Shown one piece after another: positions 52,883-60,645 of a stretch of DNA of 64,000 bases (position 1 is its first letter; every line of letters begins with the position of its first letter). The position numbers and the translations under genes were made by a program. The DNA comes from Bradyrhizobium lablabi (GTDB lineage: Bacteria; Pseudomonadota; Alphaproteobacteria; Rhizobiales; Xanthobacteraceae). Where the stretch lies: positions 107,457-171,456 of the forward strand of contig NZ_JAFCLN010000016.1 in assembly GCF_018129385.1 (NCBI RefSeq), given 5' to 3'. The notes under the pieces were generated by a model. The model made no database searches and had not been told where the DNA came from. It saw only the letters and a program-made list of their open reading frames with translations.

Positions 52883-54869
52883 GCTTGATTGGTCGGCGAT
52901 CCCGTTCGGACAGCCGATTCCGCTGGTCGCCGGCGCGGTGGTGCTGGTCGCGATCCTCGCGGTGCTGGCCTGGGTCGTTATCAGGGGCCACCTGCCCTAT
53001 CTCTGGAGCGAGTGGATCACCAGCGTCGACCACAAGCGGATCGGCGTCATGTATATCCTGCTCGCCTCGGTGATGCTGCTGCGCGGCGGCAGCGACGCCA
53101 TCATGATGCGCATTCAGCAGGCGATCGCCTATCAATCGGCCGGCTACCTGCCGCCCGAGCACTACAACCAGATTTTCTCCGCGCACGGCACGATCATGAT
53201 CTTCTTCGTGGCGATGCCGTTCGTGATCGGATTGATGAATCTCGTCGTCCCGCTTCAGCTTGGCGTACGCGATGTCGCCTTCCCGACGCTGAATTCGGTC
53301 GGCTTCTGGCTCACCGCGACCGGCGCGCTGCTGGTGAACCTCTCGCTCGTGATCGGCGAGTTCGCGCGCACCGGCTGGCTCGCCTTTCCGCCGCTGTCGG
53401 GGCTGACCTATTCGCCGGGCGTCGGGGTCGACTATTACGCCTGGGCGCTACAGATCTCGGGCGTGGGGACGCTGGTCGCCGGCATCAATCTCGTCACCAC
53501 GGTGCTGAAGCTGCGCACGAAGGGCATGAGCTATCTGCGCATGCCGATGTTCTGCTGGACCACGCTCGCTTCGAACCTGCTGATCGTCGCGGCGTTCCCG
53601 ATCCTTACCGCGACGCTCGCGATGCTGCTGCTGGACCGCTATCTCGGCTTCCACTTCTTCACCAACGAGGCCGGCGGCAATGTCATGATGTTCATGAACC
53701 TGATCTGGGCGTGGGGTCATCCCGAGGTCTACATCCTCGTGCTGCCAGCCTTCGGCATCTACTCGGAAGTGGTGTCGACCTTTTCGGGCAAGCCGCTGTT
53801 CGGCTACCGCTCCATGGTGCTGGCCACGATGGCGATTTGCGTCGTCTCCTTCATGGTGTGGCTGCACCACTTCTTCACCATGGGCGCCGGGCCCGACGTC
53901 AACGCCATCTTCGGCATCGCCAGCATGATCATCGCGATACCGACGGGCGTGAAGATCTACAACTGGCTGTTCACGATGTACGGCGGCCGCATCCGCTTCG
54001 CTACGCCCATGCTGTGGTCGATCGGCTTCATGGTGACGTTCATCATCGGCGGCCTGACCGGCGTCCTCCTCGCGGTGCCGCCGGCCGATTTCCAGTTGCA
54101 CAACAGCATGTTCCTCGTTGCGCATTTTCACAACGTCATCATCGGCGGGGTGCTGTTCGGCGCCTTCGCCGGCTTCGAATACTGGTTTCCCAAGGCCTTC
54201 GGCTTCCGCCTCAGCGAGCGCTGGGGCAAGGTGGCGTTCTGGTTCACCTTTACCGGCTTCTTCGTCACCTTCATGCCGCTTTATATCGTCGGCATGCTGG
54301 GCATGACCCGTCGCATGCAGCACTACGATGTCGCGGCCTGGCGGCCCTGGATGATCGTTGCCGCCTTCGGCATGCTGTTGCTATGCATCGGCGTCATCAG
54401 CCAGATCGTGCAGCTCGTCGTCAGCATTCGCAACCGCGAAGCGTTGCGCGACCGCACCGGCGATCCCTGGGATGGCCGGTCGCTGGAATGGGCGACATCG
54501 TCGCCGCCGCCGGTGTTCAACTTCGCTTTTTACCCCGATGTGCGCGGCGAGGACGCCTATTGGGCGATGAAGCAGCACGCCAAGGAACAGCTCGAGCGCC
54601 GGGAGCCCGAGTACCGGGACATCGAGATGCCCCGCAATTCGCCGACCGGCTTTATCTGCGCCTTTTTCGCCACCGTGATGGGCTTTTCGCTGATCTGGCA
54701 TATCTGGTGGCTGGTGATCGTTGGAGGACTCGGCGCGTTCACCACCTTCGTCGTGTTCGCCTGGCGCGACCATGATGAATACGTCATCCCGGCGGCAGAG
54801 GTAGCGAAGATCGATCGCGCCAACATCGAAGAGCGCCGCAATCTCGTCAGCATGGCGGGAGGCGTCTGA
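52872..54869 (+). CDS. cyoB: cytochrome bo3-type quinol oxidase subunit I
   Basis: A 665-residue heme-copper oxidase core. Heme and CuB ligands are visible in 'SAHGTIMIFFVAMP', 'WAWGHPEVYILVLPAFGI' (CuB His with the cross-linked Tyr), 'VWLHHFFTMGAG' and 'FLVAHFHNVIIGG'. Long terminal extensions give about fifteen helices, as in CyoB. It pumps protons while reducing O2 with ubiquinol. The ATG at 52872 overlaps the cyoA end by 11 nt and has GGAGCGCAGG upstream. Confidence 0.93.
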   Translation: MLGKLDWSAIPFGQPIPLVAGAVVLVAILAVLAWVVIRGHLPYLWSEWITSVDHKRIGVMYILLASVMLLRGGSDAIMMRIQQAIAYQSAGYLPPEHYNQIFSAHGTIMIFFVAMPFVIGLMNLVVPLQLGVRDVAFPTLNSVGFWLTATGALLVNLSLVIGEFARTGWLAFPPLSGLTYSPGVGVDYYAWALQISGVGTLVAGINLVTTVLKLRTKGMSYLRMPMFCWTTLASNLLIVAAFPILTATLAMLLLDRYLGFHFFTNEAGGNVMMFMNLIWAWGHPEVYILVLPAFGIYSEVVSTFSGKPLFGYRSMVLATMAICVVSFMVWLHHFFTMGAGPDVNAIFGIASMIIAIPTGVKIYNWLFTMYGGRIRFATPMLWSIGFMVTFIIGGLTGVLLAVPPADFQLHNSMFLVAHFHNVIIGGVLFGAFAGFEYWFPKAFGFRLSERWGKVAFWFTFTGFFVTFMPLYIVGMLGMTRRMQHYDVAAWRPWMIVAAFGMLLLCIGVISQIVQLVVSIRNREALRDRTGDPWDGRSLEWATSSPPPVFNFAFYPDVRGEDAYWAMKQHAKEQLERREPEYRDIEMPRNSPTGFICAFFATVMGFSLIWHIWWLVIVGGLGAFTTFVVFAWRDHDEYVIPAAEVAKIDRANIEERRNLVSMAGGV

Positions 54870-55504
54870 TGGCGATGACCGCGACTGTCGAGCACGCCGA
54901 CCCGCATCATCTCGGGCGTGCCGTCGAGCATGCCGGGCCAGCCCCGAAGCACATCGTGACGGCCTACGGCTTCTGGATCTTCCTGCTCTCCGACATCGTG
55001 ATGTTCTCGTGCTTCTTCGCGGCCTATGCGGTGCTGGTGCATCAGGTCGCCGATGGACCCAAGGGCGCGGAGATATTCGACCTGCGGAACGTGGCCGTCG
55101 AGACCATCTGCCTGCTGCTGTCGAGCTTTGCCTGCGGCATGGCCAGCATCGCCGCCGACCTGCGCAACAGGCTGTGGTTTTACCTGTCGATGACGGTCAC
55201 CTGCGTGCTGGGCCTGGCGTTCCTCGCGATGGAATTCCGCGAATTCGCCGATCTGGTCTCTCGCGGCTACGGTCCTTCGCGCAGCGCGTTTCTGACCGCG
55301 TTCTTTTCGCTGGTCGGATGCCACGGCCTGCACGTCTCCGCCGGGGTGCTGTGGCTGCTCACCATGATGGCCCAGGTGTTCGCAAAGGGCTTTCGCGCCG
55401 ATATCATGCGGCGCATGACGTGCTTTGCGCTGTTCTGGCATGCTCTCGACATCATCTGGGTCGCCGTCTTTTCCGTCGTCTATCTGCTCGGAGGTGCAGC
55501 ATGA
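54869..55504 (+). CDS. cyoC: cytochrome bo3-type quinol oxidase subunit III
   Basis: A 211-residue five-helix subunit III with 'YGFWIFLLSDIVMFSCFFAAY', 'GCHGLHVSAGVLWLLTMMAQV' and 'CFALFWHALDIIWVAVFSVVYL' (in parts). It stabilises the core and proton uptake. The ATG overlaps the cyoB stop by one base (TGATG), so translation is coupled. Confidence 0.92.
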   Translation: MAMTATVEHADPHHLGRAVEHAGPAPKHIVTAYGFWIFLLSDIVMFSCFFAAYAVLVHQVADGPKGAEIFDLRNVAVETICLLLSSFACGMASIAADLRNRLWFYLSMTVTCVLGLAFLAMEFREFADLVSRGYGPSRSAFLTAFFSLVGCHGLHVSAGVLWLLTMMAQVFAKGFRADIMRRMTCFALFWHALDIIWVAVFSVVYLLGGAA

Positions 55505-55890
55505 GCGAGTCATCAGGGCATTTTGACGAGCGGGCCGATATTGCACCGGGCGCTGAAGAAGAACACAGCCTGCGCGCCAGAGTGCTCGGATATGTCGTCG
55601 GCCTCGTTCTGGCGCTGCTGCTGACGGCGACGTCGTTCTTCATCGCCGGCACCGACCTGGTCTGGCAGCCGAGCATTCCGGTCGCCATCGTCGTGCTCGC
55701 GATCGCGCAGATGGGCGTCCATCTGGTGTTCTTCCTGCACATCACGACGGGACCCGACAACACCAATAACGTGCTGGCGCTGGCATTCGGCCTTCTGATC
55801 GTGTTCCTGGTGGTCGGCGGCTCGATCTGGATCATGGGCCACCTGAATCAGAACATGCCGCCGATGGAGCAGATCATGAAGATGCAGTGA
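55501..55890 (+). CDS. cyoD: cytochrome bo3-type quinol oxidase subunit IV
   Basis: A 129-residue three-helix subunit with 'VLGYVVGLVLALLLTATSFF', 'AQMGVHLVFFLHI' and 'LLIVFLVVGGSIWIMGHLN', the CyoD pattern. ATGA overlap with cyoC. No cyoE (heme O synthase) follows, so heme O must be made by an enzyme encoded elsewhere. Confidence 0.92.
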   Translation: MSESSGHFDERADIAPGAEEEHSLRARVLGYVVGLVLALLLTATSFFIAGTDLVWQPSIPVAIVVLAIAQMGVHLVFFLHITTGPDNTNNVLALAFGLLIVFLVVGGSIWIMGHLNQNMPPMEQIMKMQ

Positions 55891-56027
55891 CGGGCTGCGG
55901 CCACTCACCGCTGGCTCGTCCGAGGCGCCTCGGAGCGTGCGCCGCCCGTGGGCTTCCGGTCGCGAGAATTTAACCAATTGCTAACCATAATCCGCCCTGA
56001 TGCGCTTCGGGTTTCTCGGAGCAATTC

Positions 56028-57374
56028 ATGAATCGCCATCAGCGCCGCGCCCTCACCAGGAGCAAGGATCCGCAAGACCTCGCGCGCATTGCCGCCCATC
56101 ACAAGAACGGCGGCCGAATCGACAAGGCCGAGGCGGCCTACCGGGAAGCGATCGCGCGCGATCCGCACCGCTGCGAGGCGCACAACGATCTCGGCGGTCT
56201 CCTTGTGCGGGCCGGGCGCTTTTCGGAAGCGACAACGCATTTTGCCCACGCGTTCCGGATCAATCCCAGGGACGCGATGACGGCCTTCAACCTTGCCCTC
56301 GGCTTGTCGGCGCAGCACCGTTTCAAGGAAGCCGCCGACGTCTATCGCGAAGCCATCGCGCTCGACCCGGCCAATGCCGACCTCCAGTCCACCTTCGCCT
56401 TCACCCTTACGCAACTCGGCGAATATGACGACGCCGAACGTCACTATATGGAGGCGTTGAAGATCGATCCGCTGCATTTCGAGGCGCGGGTCAACCTCGG
56501 TCTTGCGCTGGTCGATCAGGGCAAGGTGGTGGAGGCTTTCGAACACGCGCAAATCCTGTCGCGCGCCGAAACCGCGAGCGGATTTCCGCACAAATCGTTC
56601 GGCATCCTGTTGGCGCGGGCCGGCTGTCCGGATGGCGCAAAACTATGTTTTGAAAACCATCTTGCGCGGCATCCCGGTGATCGGGATGAAATCGCAATGC
56701 TGCTCGCCTCCGTCGGCGGCGCCGTGCCGGCTCGCGCAAGCGACGGGCAGATTGCAAAGCTCTACGATGAGCGGGCCAACCGGTGGGACAACGGCGCCAC
56801 CGGCGCGACCGGCTATCAGGGCCACCGGCTGGTCGCCGGCGCACTCGCGCTGCTGAATGCGCAGCGCGCCGGCACCGTCGTCGATGCCGGCTGTGGCACC
56901 GGCCTCGTCGGAGAATTGCTCCGGGCGGAAACCCGTCATCTCGTGGGCGTCGACATGTCGGAACCGATGCTGGCCCAGGCCCGGCAGAAGAACGTCTACG
57001 ACGAACTGCACCGTGGTGATCTGATCGCATTCCTGAACGATCGCCCGCGCAGTTGCGATGTCATCGCCAGCGCCGCGACCCTGATCCATTTCGGCGACCT
57101 CGACGCCGTCTTCCGAGCGGCCGCGCGGTGCCTTCGCGAAGGCGGACACTTCGTCTTCACGGTCTTCCCCAACGACGATGACCCGGGCGCCATCGCCGTT
57201 GCTGCGCTGAACGGCTTTGCGCAAGGCGGCTGCTTCCGCCACGGCCACGATTACATCGCGGGCCTTGCAGCGAAGCATGGCTTCACAGTCGTGCTGATGC
57301 AGCGCGAGGTGCACGAATATGCCCGCAAGGTGCCGATCTTTGCGCTGGTGGTGGCGCTGCGGCTGGCGGGCTAG
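56028..57374 (+). CDS. TPR protein fused to SAM-dependent methyltransferase
   Basis: A 448-residue protein. Residues about 20-210 hold five TPR-type repeats ('AAYREAIARDPHRCEAHNDLGGLL', in parts). Residues 230-448 are a class I methyltransferase with motif I 'VVDAGCGTGLVGELL' and acidic motif II 'LVGVDMSEPML'. Fusions of this kind occur in proteobacteria with unknown targets. The ATG follows GGAGCAATTC. It stands alone after the cyo operon. Confidence 0.85.
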   Translation: MNRHQRRALTRSKDPQDLARIAAHHKNGGRIDKAEAAYREAIARDPHRCEAHNDLGGLLVRAGRFSEATTHFAHAFRINPRDAMTAFNLALGLSAQHRFKEAADVYREAIALDPANADLQSTFAFTLTQLGEYDDAERHYMEALKIDPLHFEARVNLGLALVDQGKVVEAFEHAQILSRAETASGFPHKSFGILLARAGCPDGAKLCFENHLARHPGDRDEIAMLLASVGGAVPARASDGQIAKLYDERANRWDNGATGATGYQGHRLVAGALALLNAQRAGTVVDAGCGTGLVGELLRAETRHLVGVDMSEPMLAQARQKNVYDELHRGDLIAFLNDRPRSCDVIASAATLIHFGDLDAVFRAAARCLREGGHFVFTVFPNDDDPGAIAVAALNGFAQGGCFRHGHDYIAGLAAKHGFTVVLMQREVHEYARKVPIFALVVALRLAG

Positions 57375-57520
57375 CCGCCGACCGCGAAGACCTGCATGAG
57401 GGATTGACGCAGCTCCGACGCGTAGTCTACACCGATGATAGCCAGAGGTAGCCAGCGGAATACTGTACGAAGGCGCTAGAACATCCCGTCTAGCCATTTG
57501 TCTGAGAACATTGCCCGCCC

Positions 57521-59635
57521 ATGTTCCAGCCGCCGGATAGCTTGATCCAAGCCGTAAGAGACCGAACCCTCATTCCGTTCGTCGGAGCCGGGATCAGCGT
57601 CGGCACCGTCATTTCGCTGCCGAGAGAGCAGCGGTTTCCGGACTGGCTGGGCCTCATCGAGCTGCTCGCGGCGCGTCTCGATCGCGAGGATCCGGCGGCG
57701 GCCGCGAGGGTGAGAGCGGCTCTGCCCGATACCATGATGGCCGCACAACTCGCTGTAGACGGGCTGGGCCGGCGGCTCTTTCTCGACGAGATCAGGAAGG
57801 CGTTCGAGCGGTCGCGAGCGCCGGTCGGCGCCAACTTGTCGGCGGTGCAGGCGATCTGGCGGCTGCAAGCGCCGTTCATCATCACCACCAACTACGACAA
57901 GGTGCTCGAGTGGCCGTGGGGACCCGGCGAAGTCGAGAAAATACACAACGATGACCCGACGCCGCTGGGCAATTTGAACACCCCGTCCGGGCGCCGACGC
58001 GTCTGGCACCTGCATGGGTCGATCGACCGCGTCGACACGATCATCCTGACGTCAGAGCAGTACCTCAGGCTCTACCCGAACGAGAACGATCCCAAGCGCA
58101 TCGTGTATCAGAATGCGTTCGAGCAGTTCAAAGGCCTGCTGAAGACGAACCCGTTCCTCTTCGTCGGTTTCAGCCTGACGGAGCCCGTGCTGCGAAAAAA
58201 ACTCGACGAAGTGATGGAGCTTACCGAGCGGACGGCACCGACCAAGTACCTCCTGCTGCGCGCCGGAGAGGCGGACGATGCGAAGAAGCAGGATTTCATG
58301 GATCGGTACAACGTCCAGGTGGTGGAGTTCGCCGACTTCGGGGACCCGATGGTCGCCGCCATCGATGCGATAGGGCCGGGTGCCGAGCGTGCCAGGCGGG
58401 TCGTGGCCGGCGCGGAACTGACGCCTGACATGAGAGCGCTGGTGTCGACGCTCTTCGACCAGATCGATGGTCTTGCGATGGCGCCCCAGACCATCGCGCG
58501 GATCTACAACATGACGAAGCCGCAGGCCTGGACGTTCGCGCTTACCGGCGGCGACGGCATGGCGCTGCTGCGAGACGCCATCGTGCAACTGGGAGGCGCG
58601 ATCGGTCGCTCTGGCGACGGCGTGCCCCCTTTGCTCGACTTCGTCCATCGGCTGAAGCACGAAGTCGGCGAGCCATGGCTGACGCGCTTGCGGGACTGGC
58701 TCGACGAGGCCGTGACGCAGTTGGCTCCGACGGAAGCAGCGCGCGCCGTGCTGGTGCAGTGGCTGTCGGAACGGGCGGCGCCGGGCGCCCGCGAGCGCGT
58801 GCACGTGCTGGTGCGCATTCGGACCGATCCCAAGGGCACAGACGATTGGATCGTGCATGCCTGGTGCTGGACCGGCACGCGTGTTCCGGAATCGCTTTTT
58901 GGCGTCGAGGGCCGGCGATTCAAGGACAAGGCCTCGGGTGACATTGTGTACGACCTCGTGGAAGAACTCGAGGCGCGCCGTACCGATCCGGACGTCACCA
59001 GCATCTCCTTCATCGTACCGAGCGTGATCGCCTGCGAGGCGATCCATTCATGGCTACCTGCGAACATCGCCAGCGACCCGCCGATCGGTGCAACCTACAT
59101 CGTGACCGTGCGCCCGCTGGAGCGGCTCGAGCGCGTGCCGTTGCTCCGGCGCCGGTTCAAACGGGCGTGGGACGAATTCAAGCTACGCGCGGCCGAGATG
59201 CTGGCGGTGCTCGACGAGAATGAAGCGGCGCCCCTGGGCAGGATCCCGGCGCTGTTGCTCGACACGCCCGCGGCACTGAATCGCAATCTCGCCGCGACGC
59301 TCGCAAAACGAGGCACTCGCTGTGTCGTGCTGCGAGAGGCTCCAACCGCAACGAAGATCGGGCAGTTGGATGCCGTCCTCGACACGCCGACGCCACTCAT
59401 CGTCTGGTGGCAGGCCGGCCGCGGGCCCGGGGGCATCGACGATACGATGCTGAGGCTGCTGCAATCGGTTTCGATCTCCGATCTTCCCCGCCGCGTACGC
59501 GAGGAGCGCGCTGCCGCTCACCGCGACGAAAGCGGACTCCATCCCGGGATGAACCTGACACTCGTCTGGGACGATACGGATTTCCTGCCGCCCGAGAACG
59601 ACCCACAGGCAAAAGCCAGACTCGAAACGACGTGA
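57521..59635 (+). CDS. SIR2-domain effector with VMAP-C-like C-terminus
   Basis: A 704-residue protein, first gene of a three-gene operon. Residues 1-290 are a SIR2-like NAD-binding domain: 'FVGAGIS' (20-26), 'ITTNYDK' with Asn124, 'HLHGS' with His165, and 'FLFVGFSL'. These are the residues used by NAD-depleting defence proteins such as ThsA and DSR. Residues about 300-395 form a helical module like the effector-associated domains of conflict systems. Residues about 425-690 ('RVHVLVRIRTDPKG', 'WIVHAWCWTG', 'ISFIVPSVIAC') resemble the VMAP C-terminal domain of vWA-MoxR systems. A MoxR gene follows with a GTGA overlap. The role as an abortive-infection effector is inferred. Confidence 0.8.
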   Translation: MFQPPDSLIQAVRDRTLIPFVGAGISVGTVISLPREQRFPDWLGLIELLAARLDREDPAAAARVRAALPDTMMAAQLAVDGLGRRLFLDEIRKAFERSRAPVGANLSAVQAIWRLQAPFIITTNYDKVLEWPWGPGEVEKIHNDDPTPLGNLNTPSGRRRVWHLHGSIDRVDTIILTSEQYLRLYPNENDPKRIVYQNAFEQFKGLLKTNPFLFVGFSLTEPVLRKKLDEVMELTERTAPTKYLLLRAGEADDAKKQDFMDRYNVQVVEFADFGDPMVAAIDAIGPGAERARRVVAGAELTPDMRALVSTLFDQIDGLAMAPQTIARIYNMTKPQAWTFALTGGDGMALLRDAIVQLGGAIGRSGDGVPPLLDFVHRLKHEVGEPWLTRLRDWLDEAVTQLAPTEAARAVLVQWLSERAAPGARERVHVLVRIRTDPKGTDDWIVHAWCWTGTRVPESLFGVEGRRFKDKASGDIVYDLVEELEARRTDPDVTSISFIVPSVIACEAIHSWLPANIASDPPIGATYIVTVRPLERLERVPLLRRRFKRAWDEFKLRAAEMLAVLDENEAAPLGRIPALLLDTPAALNRNLAATLAKRGTRCVVLREAPTATKIGQLDAVLDTPTPLIVWWQAGRGPGGIDDTMLRLLQSVSISDLPRRVREERAAAHRDESGLHPGMNLTLVWDDTDFLPPENDPQAKARLETT

Positions 59636-60645
59636 GCACCTCCATGACCGACCCAACCGATTGGCGCATCTACCAAGGCACCGGAGTTCCCGACCCGAAG
59701 AAGCTCGCCGATCGGCCGGCGGCTCCGGAATGGCGACAGTTCGACCGCATCGCCGTGAGGCGTGGTGAGACGTTCAAGCCGCCGCCGGGAGTCGTCGAGG
59801 CCGTCAACGCCGCCCTGTATCTGCGGCGTCCGGTGCTCGTCACCGGCGACCCCGGAACGGGCAAGTCGTCGCTGGCCTTTGCCGTGGCGCGCGAACTCGG
59901 ACTGGGAGACGTCCTGCAATGGAACATCAACTCGCGATCGACGCGAACGGAGGGGCTTTACGACTATGACGCGCTGGCGCGGCTGCGTGCGGCCAACCTT
60001 CACCGCATGCGGACTGCGGGGACGGCCGCGCCCTCCGATGGCAAGGTCGCTGCCGAAGAGCCGTCGCGCGAGGACATCGGCATCTACATCACCCTCGGCG
60101 CCATCGGAACAGCGTTCATGGCGCCGCCGGACAAGCCTCGTGTGGTGCTGATCGACGAAATCGACAAGAGTGACGTGGACCTTCCGAACGATCTCCTCCA
60201 CGTCTTCGAGAATGGAACGTTCGAGATTGCCGAACTGGTAAGGATCGCAGGTGAGACACCGCAGATTGAGGTGAGAACGCTTGACGGGGAGATGGTTTCG
60301 ATCCCACGCGGCGTGGTGAGATGTCGCGAGTTTCCGATCGTGATCATTACCAGCAACGGCGAGCGCGATCTCCCGCCGGCATTTCTGCGGCGGTGTCTGC
60401 GGATCGATTTGCCAAAGCCGACTCCCGACATGCTGCGCGAGATCGCCCTGCGGCACCTTCCCGGCGGCGACAAGGACGTCCTTGAAGGTCTTCTCAAGAA
60501 GTTCGACGAGAAGCGCGCAAACGCGATGCTGGCGACCGACCAGCTTCTGAACGCATTCTACCTGGTGACGCGCGGCCGGTCGCTGACTGCCGAGGACCGC
60601 CAGGCGATCGAGAACATCGTACTGAGAGAGCTCGACTCCCGGTGA
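59632..60645 (+). CDS. MoxR-type AAA+ ATPase of a conflict system
   Basis: A 337-residue ATPase. Walker A 'GDPGTGKSS' (about residues 72-80), Walker B 'VVLIDEIDKSD', sensor 'IIITSNGERDLPPAFLRRCL' (in parts) with an Arg finger, and a C-terminal helical lid. The overall form is MoxR. The GTG at 59632 gives a GTGA overlap with the SIR2 gene; an ATG at 59644 in the same frame is an alternative. It is coupled downstream too. MoxR ATPases in vWA-MoxR-VMAP systems are thought to control the assembly of effector complexes. Confidence 0.88.
   Translation: MSTSMTDPTDWRIYQGTGVPDPKKLADRPAAPEWRQFDRIAVRRGETFKPPPGVVEAVNAALYLRRPVLVTGDPGTGKSSLAFAVARELGLGDVLQWNINSRSTRTEGLYDYDALARLRAANLHRMRTAGTAAPSDGKVAAEEPSREDIGIYITLGAIGTAFMAPPDKPRVVLIDEIDKSDVDLPNDLLHVFENGTFEIAELVRIAGETPQIEVRTLDGEMVSIPRGVVRCREFPIVIITSNGERDLPPAFLRRCLRIDLPKPTPDMLREIALRHLPGGDKDVLEGLLKKFDEKRANAMLATDQLLNAFYLVTRGRSLTAEDRQAIENIVLRELDSR

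Noticed and set aside
52889..54775. 628-codon plus-strand frame inside cyoB
   Set aside because: Arg/His/Pro-rich alternate frame of cyoB, which is certain from heme-copper motifs.
57476..59656. Minus-strand frames opposite the SIR2 gene as possible antitoxins
   Set aside because: No ribosome sites and shadow-like composition; they do not stand apart from other antisense frames.
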